From: Nectonema munidae
Lineage: Eukaryota > Nematomorpha > Nectonematoida > Nectonematidae
DNA length: 64,000 nucleotides
Reading direction: 5' to 3'
NCBI GenBank assembly: GCA_030549495.1
Contig: JAUIRK010000150.1
Location: 310,001-374,000, forward strand
The notes below the pieces were generated by a model that was not told the DNA's origin, did not search any database, and saw only the letters and a program-made list of their open reading frames with translations. The position numbers and the translations under genes were made by a program. Position 1 is the first letter of the stretch; every line of letters begins with the position of its first letter. This document shows, in pieces, positions 35,030 through 46,899 of this stretch.

Positions 35030-35790
35030 CGGTAATTCTTCTATCGATGTTATCCTCCGTGTAAAAGTGTTGTCACAGATGAAAATGGTAAGCTAGATGT
35101 TTTCCCAAAGCACTTTTGGGAAATAGATTTTCCGGATATATAAGATAATATAGCTGATTAGATGGACTTTTGATTGATTATAATCTTGGAAATGACGAAC
35201 CTTTGTCAAGAGTACTAAATTTAGGTCCTATTGATGCTTTCTAACGATTTTTTGCAAAAGAGTACATTACGCGGCTCGAAAGAAATATAGGATTTTATCT
35301 GTGTAGCACTAATTGTCTAATGAGAGGACTTTAGGAGTACTCAGATGGACAATAAAGTTTTTTCTAAAAAATAGTATAAAGAAATTGTTAAGTGTTTTCA
35401 CCTTGTTAACAATGCAATGGTTGATTTGAAGGACAAGGTTTGGCGAATATATAGTATGCTAAGTTCAAATTTCAACAAGTATAAGCATTTTTATGAAAAT
35501 ATTAGTATAGAACATGTTGAAAGATTCTCCGTGGGTCTTTACGATAAACGTGAGCAATGCACACTATCAACATTTCCTTCCTGCAAAGTACCATACTCAT
35601 CTAGAATTTCGAGGAGACCTAGCTCTCAAATTACTTCAACTCAAGGTGCTCCAATTGAAAAGAAAGACAGGCCCATCCTTCGAAAGAGGTGAGGACGGTT
35701 AACGGACACTATTCGTTTCTGTGTTAAGAAATGTGGAGAGAACGTGTGTTTTACATTAGAAGGGCTCATTACTTTCTTGTTTTGCTTGTA
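35030..35790 (+). pseudogene. Relic piggyBac transposase lacking its catalytic core
   Basis: Plus-strand pieces match a piggyBac (PGBD-type) transposase. PLSRVLNLGPIDAF then RFFAKEYITRLERN (about 35200-35285) fits the N-terminal domain. FHLVNNAMVDLKDKVWRI and FNKYKHFYENISI (about 35396-35515) fit the segment leading to the first catalytic Asp (normally LSIDE). Right after this the sequence jumps to the C-terminal end, FTINVSNAHYQHF and LEFRGDLALKLL (35530-35640), and a Cys-rich tail, FCVKKCGENVC (near 35730). The DDE core in between, some 250 residues, is absent and the frame shifts at the join; several stops lie upstream. It is a deletion derivative inside an element with piggyBac-like TTAA ends, so it may be what is left of that element's own transposase. 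Confidence 0.7.
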
Positions 35791-36250
35791 AAAAACATAC
35801 ATACAGATTATTTCCTGTTTGTAATCAAAAATAAATTGTTTTCTTTCTATCTTATACCATTTAAGTGGTGGACCTGCAAATTTATACAAAAAGTTGTTTT
35901 CATTTTCCTCTGTTAGCTGCACCTTATTAGCACATTAACTAAATATCTGTTTCGTTTATCACCTTCGTTCGGCAATTAAATGGAGATTCCCTACCTGGCT
36001 ACTATAAGCAACCTTATACGCTAACTTACTAAAGAAGACTATTTTGAAATTACCGAAACAATTTTTAAGAATCTGAACATTTCTCTTTTGCCGATATTAT
36101 ATGGTCGATGTGCTTCCTCCAAAAATAGGCAAAACTCTTTTGCAAAACACAACATTGATAAAATAAGAGAAAATATAAATTTATTCAATAATCAAAGTAA
36201 ACAATGTCAAAAAGCCAAATAATTTTTGACCGAAAAAAGCTTCTTAAGTT
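35791..36250. other. Spacer, no gene seen
   Basis: No coding frame of note. It lies between the piggyBac relic and the 3' end of the minus-strand two-exon gene. Confidence 0.4.
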
Positions 36251-36255
36251 CATCT

Positions 36256-37061
36256 TAAATATAAGAACTCGTCATAACAGTGACAAGAGGTTGACAGTCA
36301 AAAACTTCGTTAAACTTTGCATATTTTTCCATGTAGTTTGAATCCGGAAAGTTTACAATTGAACCAATATCTATTCCTTCAATGTATCCAAATAATAGTG
36401 TGATATTATTACTTACTTGAGTAGGTATGAAAGTAATATTAATAAAAAAACCGCCGTCAGTTTCTTCTCCCTTAAAATTTCCCTTTTTTCGAGGTGTCTT
36501 ACTTCACCATTTAATTTAGAAATGACTTCAGTTATATAATTAGTCAACTCCTGAGCAAACGTGAAGGATAAAATAATTTTCCTGCAAAGATAGCAATCAA
36601 GCGGTAGTGCAGGCGTCTTCGAAATGTAATATTTCATATAATCTAAAAAAATAACAAATTAAATTTGTGTATCCACAAAAAATAAAAGTGTCATTTTAAC
36701 AAAAAAATTAATTTCTTACGAAAATAATTAATTATAAATTCGTTTCCTTTCTTCATTATGTCATTTGTCGATACGTTATGGTGTTTTGAAGGAAGTATGT
36801 AGAGATTATGCCCTATCACATTTGTGAGGGTATCTTTTATCTCTAGAAGGTCTATTCCCTGAAAACCAACTTCAAATTTGTAGAAGTCTTTAACTTCATG
36901 CAAAGATTTTTCAAGTTTTATTTTTAAATCTGAAGGCAAAATATGAAAATGGATATTTTCTTTTTTCTTGCAACTATATATCACTTCTATTGATGCATTT
37001 CCATAAAGGTTTTTAAGATATACCACGTAAGGTTTAGTTTGCGAAAGAAGCTGGCATTGGT
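36256..37061 (-). CDS. Unrecognised two-exon gene, partial, with a homopolymer shift
   Basis: The product is not recognised. Exon a (37061-36720) follows TTATATAG and ends at C|GTAAGA; exon b starts at 36642 after TTTTTTAG. The 77-bp intron in phase 1 joins NYFR... through His into YMKYYISKTPALPL. Exon a enters in phase 1, so at least one upstream exon exists; none was found with confidence. Exon b reads LDCYLCRKIILSFTFAQEL and a helical stretch (LTNYITEVISKLNGEV). At the T6 run 36484-36489 the frame must move by one base to continue as KGEETDGGFFINITFIP, then GYIEGIDIGSIVNFPDSNY, ending at the TAA at 36256-36258. Staying in the first frame gives a short tail and an early stop. The shift may be a sequencing error or true decay. 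Composition and splicing look like a host-type gene, not a transposase. No signal peptide or membrane segment is visible. Confidence 0.45.
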
Positions 37062-37800
37062 CTATATAATAAGAAAAATATATTCAAATGAAAATACAAT
37101 GCAAAAATGGTATACTACTTATTAAGTACTATATATAATAACTAGGAAGTAAACATCTCTATCGACATATAACTTACTTTTTTATTGAGAATGCTGTGAA
37201 ATATCTTTACTTAGAAAACACTTTAACACTTCACTGTAAATTCATCGTGGTTAAATTAATACCCGGTAAATTGATCCACAAATCAATTTTACCATTTCTA
37301 TATATTTCCATTAAAATTGGAAAATTTCATAATTTATCACTTATGAAAGAAGACTCTTTTATTTTATGACTTTTTTTTTCGAAAAGTTATACACTATTTC
37401 GATTTGCATTATGCCACGTATTTCACTCGTTTCTATTATTTTCATTTTTTAATTAGATACTGTAAAGTAAGAAAATTTCCCTATAGAAACTAAATTTCCA
37501 GGACCTTCAGGTTTTTTATATGAAATATACTTCATGATTTTTGTTAAACAAAAATCAACTCACTTCAAGTTATTCTCTGAGCCATTCTAATATTCCTCAG
37601 CTTAGTTGATCAGCTGTTTATAACGTACTTTTTACCTATCGTACAATCTATGCAAACTGGGGGATAAATAATTATTCCACCGTTTTAAATTTCATTTTTG
37701 TAAATTGAAATAATTTTACTCTGTTTGAAAATAAAGGTGCTACTTGTAAATATCAATTGAAACCGTATATAAAATTATTGGACATAAAAAATTTTGAACA
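37062..37800. other. Spacer upstream of the two-exon gene
   Basis: May contain missing 5' exons of the minus-strand gene. A GTAAGT preceded by a short open stretch is present near 37176, but its phase does not fit exon a. Nothing else was recognised. Confidence 0.3.
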
Positions 37801-37812
37801 AATTTTAGGTGG

Positions 37813-38052
37813 TTGACAGAGGTAGTTGGCATAACAATGCATTGCTATCATTTACGACTTTATTTCATTATCGTGGATGTTATGTGGCCTTTCACAAAAC
37901 GAGATTTTATTGAAAGGAATACTGAAATACCCAGTGAAAGGATTGGAAATGACAAGCATCATCGAGCAATACTATTTCTTTTCTATACTTTTCTGATTTT
38001 ATGGGAGAGCGATCCGCTATCATTACTAAACTTTCATTATTATATGAGTTAG
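37813..38052 (+). other. Short open frame, no recognised function
   Basis: 79 codons (VVGITMHCYHLRLYFIIVDV...), preceded by ACAAATTTTAG, which could be a splice acceptor. A hydrophobic stretch is present but no family motif. It may be chance. Confidence 0.15.
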
Positions 38053-38119
38053 TATTCTTTTTAAGTAAGCGCGTTTTGTTCTAAATTCAATTTGGTAATT
38101 TTTACATTTTGTGACAGTA

Positions 38120-38230
38120 TTTAATAAAAGACTGCTTCTAGATATTTTAATTCTCTACGTAAAATATGGCTTTTTCTAATTAACTCTAGAGTTTCTTTAT
38201 TCCACCATGGGCTCAAACAAGCTTGCTATG
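38120..38230 (-). pseudogene. Tiny LINE fragment (endonuclease-RT linker)
   Basis: On the minus strand, PWWNKETLELIRKSHILRRE matches the linker between endonuclease and RT in I/Jockey LINEs, where a Trp-Trp-Asn/Asp motif is followed by an Arg-rich helix. It is about 30 residues long and ends in a stop; neighbouring sequence does not extend the match. Confidence 0.4.
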
Positions 38231-41200
38231 AACTCCAATCAAAAAGTGATACTTATTTTAAAAATAAAGACTTGTGTCAATCACCACAAAAATGATTAAT
38301 ATATTTTAAGTTTGGAAGAAACTAAGATTGAGAAAAGTTTTAAGCTGCTAAATCCATATTTACTAGTAATTATAACAAAATTTGAAAAAAAATTGTACAT
38401 ATAAATTTCTATACCTGAAAGAATAGACAAATAACAAGGTTTCAAAAATAAAACTTAAATCAACTCAACACAAAAATAATTTAGAACACTGAAATATAAC
38501 GATGAATTATGAAGTAGATAACATGTATATGGTTAAGACAAATTTTTTAGAAAACTCATGGAAAATGCTTCCAAGTAGATAGATAGGTTTAGCGTGTAAG
38601 GATTGTACATTCATAGATATTACTTTAAAATTGGAAAATCTTTTAAATCTGAAAGCAATTAAAATTTTGATATTTCAAATTTAAAATTCTATCATTGAAA
38701 GACATTCAGGATGAAAAATTGTATTCGGAGACAATCTTTGCCCGAAGATTAAGAATTAGAAAAAATAAGAATAAGTTCCTTTTTGAAAAAGAGACGATTT
38801 AGCATTAATTTTAAAATAGACTTTTGAAAAGGAAAAACTTAACGCAGCCAAAAGTATAAGAAAATCTAAGAGAAATGTCGTAAAATCAATCACATCGACT
38901 TAATACAATTGCAAAAGTCAGCATGTAAAGGCTAAATCGAAGCTATTCGTTAGGATTTAGGAAAAAACAACCATTATTTTGTAATGCTTTTGAAAAATTG
39001 AATTTGAAAAGTATTACCTTGCCCTGGAAATGATTTAATATAATGGGTTGCCGAAGAAAGTAGTAAGAATACACCAACGATTTTGAACATCAGAGGAAGA
39101 TTCAAGGATTCGTGACTTTAGAATATGTTGTCTAAACTTTGCTTTCTCCCTTCTTCAATCTTGAGTTCCAACAACAAAAATACTTTGAATGCAAAATTTC
39201 TCGTCGTTATATACTAGCGTGATGTATGGCCTATTTCAATTTTTTATGCATATATTTGTTTACTTAATAAAATTAGGCAAGCTTATAAATGATATTAGAG
39301 AGGCATTGTCTAGTCTAGACTCTAATTCTAAATGTTTGCGACATCACTATTTTCATATTTACTTACCTATTCGTATTAATTGTAGCCAGTGTGAAAAAGC
39401 ATGAGCCTTTCTTCTTGCTTTCAATTATTATTAAAATGTTTTTCAAAATGGAACAAAATTTGTAAATTAGGATGGATATTGAAAGAAAGAGAACAGAGAA
39501 AAATTCTTAGTCGTGCACTATGATTTAGAAGCTGTAAATCCGAATCTGTTAAATCCATATACCATGCTCTGATGCAATCGAGATTTCTATCCCTATTTCA
39601 TTGAAGTTAGAATACGAAAAGCAGGTATTGCATGTTTCAAACATCAAAACCGTTTTGCATTAATTTATATAGTGAATTGAAGTAAAAACAAACAATTCGT
39701 TATTTAATGTGAATTAAACTGCTATTACAACTGGAGTTGGGACCGTTGTTACTAAAAAGGAAAATCGCATCGTTATGTCACCTAAAAAACGGGGTACAAA
39801 TTTGAAATAAGCAGTCGTTTAGTAAAAAAATTGATATTAATTTGAAAGATATTTTTAGAGAGAATATTATAAACGATTTTCAATCAAGTAGCGATTTTTA
39901 TCAATAATAATTTTTTAAAAGCGTTGTAACTGTACAAAGATATGTTTTCTTGAATGTATTTAAAAGAGACTCTGTTTAATAAATTATCGAGAGATAAATT
40001 AAAATCTCATAAATACATATAGGCTTTTCTTTTCAATGATTGTTTAGTATAATAATAAATCGGTAGAAAACCTGAATTCGTAAGGAAATTTTTATTTGAT
40101 TATAAGTTAGGGCATTATAATTTTTATTTATCCATAATGATTCTAATCAAAAACATGTACAGTTTGATGTTTCCAAGGTCCCCGCTACCAAAATCCTAGA
40201 AAACAAAAACTCCGCTGCTAAAATCCTCTAAAACCAAAACATAGTTAGACTCTCTGCATTTCTTTTTATTCACTAAACATTCTCTATCTCTACCATCGGA
40301 TGAAGGAGGCTTTGATTTCTAATGCAGTTCCAGTTTAACTTTCTTCATGGAATCATTTGTCAAAATCGGAAAACTTTCAAGACACATAGGTTTTGAATCT
40401 ACATATAATTCCTAATGTCTGCCTTTTTAGCGGTCTATTTAAAAAGTGCTACAAAAATGATAATAAAAAATAGAGCCGATTGAATATAATTAAGACTTAG
40501 AGAATGAAAAAAAGAAATTTTTTGAATTCAATATCTCTGATACCAACATAAATCTAAAAATATTGTTTTTTAACTTTAAATCCTCCTCTCATAATTCACA
40601 TATTTATACTCATTTCATTTTAAAACTCTATCATTTATACTAATTTTGTTTTTTTATCAAATCTTCCTAAAAAACTCGATTTTTTTTGCATTTTCCATAA
40701 ATATGCATGCAATGACAAATATTTTGTTTTGAAACAATATGTAAAAATGTATAACAATGAGTGTCGCTAATTTTTTTTTCTGTGTTTTTTTCAATAAATT
40801 CTCTGTCTCTTTTTTTTCTTTCTTTCTCTATTGTTATTAACGTGGTTTGCTTTAAATCAGAAATGAAACGTTATGAAGAACCAATTTTACATTATGTCTA
40901 CTAAGATGGAAAACAAATATTCGAAAAGTGCTTTAAACATAGTAAAAACTTAATAAATTAACCGCCAATTATATCATTCATAAACGTAGGCAGGTGATAA
41001 ATCCTCACACAAGGAGTAATATACAGATCTTTGCTAGCGACCAATTCATACACCGTAAAACGTTTATATGAAGCATTTTATCTAATCTTTTGCATTTTTA
41101 GAAACAAAAATTTTCAAATTGACTTCATCTAAAAATGTTGGGCTATAGCAGAAAAGGTTTGACACACAGTTTAAGAAGCTAAAAACACTTTATGAGTAAC

Positions 41201-41480
41201 AAATTTTATTTAGGATGAAAAAAAAATGAAATTGGATGAGCACATAAATATAATACACTTACAAAAATGTGTAATAAATTTTCAAAAGAAAATTACATGA
41301 TGAAATCTTAAATAAAAACAACAAAGTAAAAGTTATGTAAAATAATTGATGATAAATTGTGTGAAAAAAATGTATAAATTTTGAACAAATATAAATTACA
41401 AAATCTCTAACGTTTTTCTTTTTCGGGATCGATTGAGTTCTAACATTTTTTATTCTTTTTTTTGGCCACCTTTGGTAACA
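38231..41480. other. Long AT-rich stretch, no gene seen
   Basis: About 3.2 kb without a convincing coding frame on either strand. A 29-bp imperfect duplication (CCGCTACCAAAATCCTAGAA, then CCGCTGCTAAAATCCTCTAA) lies at 40182-40240. Scattered homopolymer tracts are present. This is the longest stretch in the candidate TTAA element with no recognisable repeat and may be its native interior or captured host DNA. Confidence 0.45.
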
Positions 41481-41553
41481 AAGGTAAAATCAGTTTTTTG
41501 TCAGTAGATATAGTGCAGTTAGAGCTTCATTCACTCCAAAACTATAAAAATAT

Positions 41554-43976
41554 TCAAGCATTTTTTGAGACATGTGTAAGTTTATACTTTTCAATTTTGA
41601 AATTAGATAAATGTTCTATTAAAATCAATTCACCCTTCCGAGAAAATACAGCCTTCAAAAAATGTCCTTGTCTTTTTGACTCTTCAAAAAGTTTTAGAGT
41701 CAAATCGATCAGTTTTTGTGGCGTCCAGTTAGTGAGTATGGACCCACATGCATTCTTTGCCACATTCTAGGTATACATGTGTATTATTCAAATGACTATT
41801 CAAATAACCCTTCTTCATTATTATTATTATTACTATTATCATCATTTTTGTTTATAAACTTACACATAATATCTTTTCATTTAACCATAATTATCTGTCA
41901 TAGTTATATTTATTTTTGTCATTAATTATTTGTCATTAACACTTCTCTGAACATCACAATTCTTCTATTCTATTAATATAGACTTATCTTTTACTATGCA
42001 AATTCTTATATATTCTTTTCACGCGCTATTTGTTGAGTAAAAGCTCCAGCCTTTCAGATTCTTTCTATTCATCACAACCATATAACGAAAGAATCTGTTC
42101 TTTTTTAAAATTAAAACTAGATTCATCAAAGGCATCAATTAGTTTTTTAATAGTTTTTTATTATTGTTATACCTCAGCAAACTTTCTTTTAGATGCCTTG
42201 TACAAAGAGTTACAGTAGAACGATTGAAAACATTTTTAAGTGCTTTATTTATGGCTTTTTCTTGGTCACAACCAAAAATAGCTTTTATTGGACCAGTTCT
42301 TATATATATGTGCGAAAAAAAGCTAAAATAGGTTTCATAAGTAGAATCCCAATGGATAAAAATTAGACCCATAAAGATAGGATTTTCTCCTGTTTTTCTG
42401 CGAATCAATTTTCTTTCCTGGTGCACAAAAGAGGCAGCTAAATTAAATGTTCGATCGATGCCAATAATATAAGAAGCTGAAATAAACTGAGCAAGCATGC
42501 TATCAGTGTATAGTATCAATGAGCTGGGATTAGAAATGGTGACAGCACATCTTACGAACTCATGTTCATTTCCTATATCATCGATAAAAGCTTTTGAACT
42601 TGGTCTGATAAATTCAATTTCGAAGATCTGGATAAAAGTTTGTGTTTCAAATTACTGATATATTGGGGGTTCCTTGGAATATTTTATGCAAATACTTTTA
42701 AAAGTACGATACTCTGCACTGATAGCTTTTATCTTTTTTCAACTTCGAATGATACCTTTTCAGAATACAAGCAGCATCACTTTTCTCCTCTGGTCATCAA
42801 AATGATCGGCATTATCGATTTTATAGAAATAAGTGTTAACTGAATTATGACCCCAGACTCCACAGTCGTCGATGAACTTTTCAATCGAAGAATCAAAATT
42901 TAGAATAAAAGAAATATTCTCTTTCAAACCTTCAGGTATTCTTTATAGTCAATTTATTTTTTTTATAGTCAACTTTATCAAGAAAAAATTTCAGCCATTT
43001 TTTGTACTTAGAAATTGAAAAATTTTCACTAAACTTAACAACTGAATGATCAACTTCACACTGAAGTTTCGAATAATTGTCGTCATTTAATTTGGAAAAA
43101 TGACAGAATGGGTAAACAGATTTGTGTTTAATTTTAGGTAAACCAAAAAAGAAATGATTACGATTAATATAATTTATTTTATCAAAAACGGTATATGTAA
43201 AGAGAATGTGTAAGGGATCATCACCCTTTGTATCATCATCTTTGTGAAAAATGTCTCTAATCACGTTTTTGGTGAGTTGTAAGCAGGATAAATAAGATTA
43301 ATAGGTTTATTTAACACAGTGGACAATGACAAAGCAGTAAAATGTTAGACCACTTATTTAGACCACAAACATCTTTTATAGCTTTATGAAAGTCACAAAC
43401 TTTCTCAAACTCATATTTTTATTGCTTTTAAAATTTTTAATAAGCTCAATTAGCAGTCAACGCTCTTAACTTTGTTGATAAAGTTTCTTGATCCTGTAAA
43501 TAAACACCTGCAGAGTTGAATATGCAGTTGCCATCTTGTGAAGAAACCAAGGGTAGTAAATTTTCCCCAACGTTATAAAACTATATTTCTTTAGAAACTG
43601 TATCTATTGGCGTGCAATAAGTTTTAAATATTGGTTCATTAAGAATCAAGTTTTTATTTCTTAAGAATATAGTTTCAGTATCGATATAAAATTTCAACAT
43701 GTATAAAAACCTTAAATCAAAAATATTGAAGCCCTCAACTAAATTCAAAATGGCCTCAATACGTTTAATGCATTTTGTATATGAAAACCTTCCTCCTATC
43801 CAATTACAAGAAATACAAATATAAAGTACATTTTTGTTATACATAAAAAAGCGACACTGCTCATTTGAAAGTTTTTGACAAGATGGATGAAAATAAAAGT
43901 TGCATTCACCACAACAAATGTACTGATCATCAGAAGAACTGTAGCCACAAATATTACAATTCATTTTGCCTTCCAT
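41554..43976 (-). pseudogene. MULE-type transposase with N-terminal PHD finger, broken
   Basis: Minus-strand pieces in order. At 43976-43581 is a PHD-like zinc finger (CNICGYSSSD, CCGECNFYFHPSC, CISCNW). At 43264-42932 is a linking region with HFFFGLPKIKHKSV. At 42519-42139 is a Mutator-like transposase core: IIGIDRTFNLAASF with the first Asp, NPIFMGLIFIHWDSTYETY, FGCDQEKAINKAL with the second Asp, then CTRHLKESL, the C..H motif of MULE transposases. At 41763-41554 is part of the C-terminal domain, which would carry the last acidic residue; that residue was not identified. Frames and gaps show at least three breaks. From memory, PHD plus MULE occurs in an invertebrate transposon family. Terminal repeats were not found. 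Confidence 0.65.
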
Positions 43977-45455
43977 TGTGCCGGGTCAAACAGACTACAA
44001 GTTTACAGTAGAAAAAAGAATTTCTAAATTAAAAAAATAGCTTTACTTTAACCTAAAAAAATTATTGATCAATCAAGAAAATGTTTAAAATTAATAATTT
44101 ACAGTAGCGATAAAAAAAGGTGTCTAGTTAAGGGTAACTTTTGTTGTGAATTTAATGAAACAGATGAGTAGACGGTTTGCAGTCTAAAATAACCAAGTCG
44201 TACAGAATATAGATCGTTTAGAACTTCAATGAATTTCTTGATAAAAGTTTGATATTTTTACACAAAAGTATCTATCTTAAAAAAATTACCCAAAAGTGAA
44301 AAATATCAACAAATAAAAACTAAATGTTGAAAAATTCATGCTACATATTATAAAACTAAAAGAAATGATGATTGCATAGGGTGTTGAATCATAATGAGTA
44401 TTGATGTACAATTAAAAGAATACAAGACTAAAATTAAACCCATGGCTAAAGATTTAAAATCCAGTGTTCATACAAAACTATACATTATACCAAAAGACTA
44501 TTCTATTATAAACTTAAACTAAATTAAAAAAACAACTTATAAGGATTTTAAAAATAAAAAACTCAAATTAATCTTAAATGATGAATAACTTCAATTATCC
44601 CTTTACTTACATAGAAAAAGTAAAATAATCGCCATTTTTTTAAAAAAATTTAAAAAAAAAGTCGGGAGGGTTTTGTCCGGCCCGACAAATTTTTATGGTT
44701 ACGAATTCTCTATGGACCATATTTCTAGCTCTGGTGCTCCACCTGGACCATGCTGAGAATCTGTACGCCTTTTTGAAAAAGATCGCATCAAACTTGGGAA
44801 TCTTCATTGAAATTTGTCTAAAATTTGTAGTGAGTACAATGCTTTTCAAAATATCACGATGCTGACATTTGTATGATGTGCACAATTTTCTTCCTTACTT
44901 TTGTGCAGCAACTTTTAGAAAGAAAACGTCTCCATTGTTTGCTTTGTTACAGCGCTTGCTGCCTCCCATCCAGACAAAACGTTATTTCTCATGATGCAAA
45001 ATGAATCAGCCCCTTTCTCTCTTCCCTTCAGAGTGTTCAGTCCAGAATGAATATTCTTGGAATCATCAAAGCTTACGTAAAATACATGTTTACCTAGACT
45101 AACTCAGATTGAACATAATTCGCTCGTATAGAAGAGAAAAAGAAGAGAAGCATGAAATTTATTTACAACATTTTATTTTCATATTCGCATCACAAGGCTG
45201 CACGAATTTTTTGGTGACTTAAAAATAGCCCTATAGGTAAAAACCGTTTTTTGAAAAAAAACCCCTTGGGAAAAACTCTTTTAGAAATAAATTTTGAATC
45301 ATTTTTAAAGAAATCCTTTTCAAATTATCCATTATTATCATTTAATTAATCATTTGATATTATTTTTTATTGGTGGTAGTGTCTTAATTTAACAACTGTA
45401 GATTTCACATACTTTAACTAGCTGAGAAACAAACTAAATAAAAATACTTTTTAAA
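43977..45455. other. Spacer with unclassified sequence
   Basis: No gene was recognised. At 44660-44685 a short palindrome has GTCGGG and CCCGAC arms. A higher-complexity stretch (44690-45060) may be a repeat, but no ends were found. Confidence 0.4.
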
Positions 45456-45540
45456 AAGTTAAAAATGTACTTAATCTATTTATAACAGCTGTCAGAATTC
45501 TTAGTTAATTTTTAAATGATTTTGCGTTTTTAGAGGTCCT

Positions 45541-45720
45541 CGGACATTTCGCCCCATTATTTTCATAAGACAATTCGTCCCATGGACAATTCGCCCCATT
45601 ATTTTCATAAGACAGTTAGTCCCTTGGACAATTCGCCCTATTATTTTCATAAGACATTTAGTCTCATGGACAATTCGCCCCACTATTTTTATAAGAGAAT
45701 GCGCTCTATTATTTTTATAA
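45541..45720. repeat. Minisatellite of about 34 bp
   Basis: About five units built on GGACAATTCGCCCCATTATT followed by TTCATAAGACA, within repeat copy B. Copy A has two to three decayed units at 20005-20095. Open frames across it on both strands are by-products of the repeat period. Confidence 0.75.
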
Positions 45721-46685
45721 AACCTCTATATCAAAAGCATTTATCAAATTTAGACATGATTATGAATAAACTTCATAATTTCTCCTATTTTACGAAATGA
45801 GCTTCAGATCTTCACCTATTCACGGCAACTTCATACGTTCGCCTACTTCACACACTTTCCGCTTTCCGATAAAAATATTATTACTCTTTTCTAATTCCTT
45901 TATTGAAAAAAATATTTAGCGGCTTGGCTTGGGTCTTTTTTTATGCTTCACTCTACTGTCATTTTTCATTTTTATAATTTATATCTTTATCAAATAGGAC
46001 AATTAATCATTTTTATTTATAATTATTTAAAAGTGATAAAAATATTAAGAGATAAAATGATTAATTGGAAATAATTTAATAGAGATAAAATAAACAAGAA
46101 TATAAAATTTTTTAATAATTTTACACATATAATAAACAAAGATGGATGAAACAAATAGCCTATGAGACAATTTGTCCATGGGATGAATTGTCTAAGGGCC
46201 GAAATGTCTGTCGACCTTTTTAGACTTAAATAATTTTATAAAAAGTGATTAAATTACCATTTTTGTATACTATGATTCTTTACAATATGTAAAAAACACA
46301 AGTGCTACCAAATCACCCTATAAGGGTTAGCTACGTTGGCTTTTATTGCTTATAAAAACTTGAAAATATCAAATAAACACTCATTCTTTATGCCTCCTAT
46401 TATTTTGAAATTATTCTGAGAACAGACGTTTTCATTTTAAAATAGTGAAAATTGCTTTATTAGTTTATTTTGTTTCCTTTCTCTTTTATGTTAATTATGC
46501 AGCAAATTTTGAGTAAAAGGCAAGGTGCATCAGGTGTATTTTCATTGACAAGCCACTGATGTACGGCTTATGTCAAACTATGAACAAATTCGTATCGATG
46601 AGGAATCGAATCCAGAGGCTTCCGTGCTATGTCCATCATCTCAACCAACCTGCCATGTCACCCATAGATAGAGTATGCTGTAGGG

Positions 46686-46899
46686 CAGCCTTTTTCAAAC
46701 TTTTTTTACTGCGACCCAATGCAAGAACCACGGTTTGCATCGCGACCCATAATACTTAGGTATAATAAGACAAACTCTCTTCACTAGGTTCATTTATTCA
46801 GCATCGACTATTTATATGTCCTTTCTTTTTTGTCATGACCCATTTTATTTTTCCCGCGACCCACTGAAGGGTCGGGACCCATCAGTTTGGAAAACGCTG
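46686..46899. mobile_element. Short hAT-type element with 8-bp duplication
   Basis: 214 bp with inverted ends CAGCCTTTTTCAAACT and CAGCGTTTTCCAAACT, flanked by CTGTAGGG (46678-46685 and 46900-46907). The related site in repeat copy A (20606-20613) is unoccupied. The interior contains CGCGACCCA and GGGTCGGGACCC stretches, as is usual in such non-autonomous hAT elements. Non-coding. Confidence 0.85.

Noticed and set aside
41462-42218. Plus-strand frames at 41.4-42.2 kb
   Set aside because: They are antisense to the MULE transposase pieces or are low-complexity Leu/Ser-rich frames.
45501-45800. Open frames on both strands at 45.5-45.8 kb
   Set aside because: They arise from the period of the 34-bp minisatellite and show only repeated peptides.
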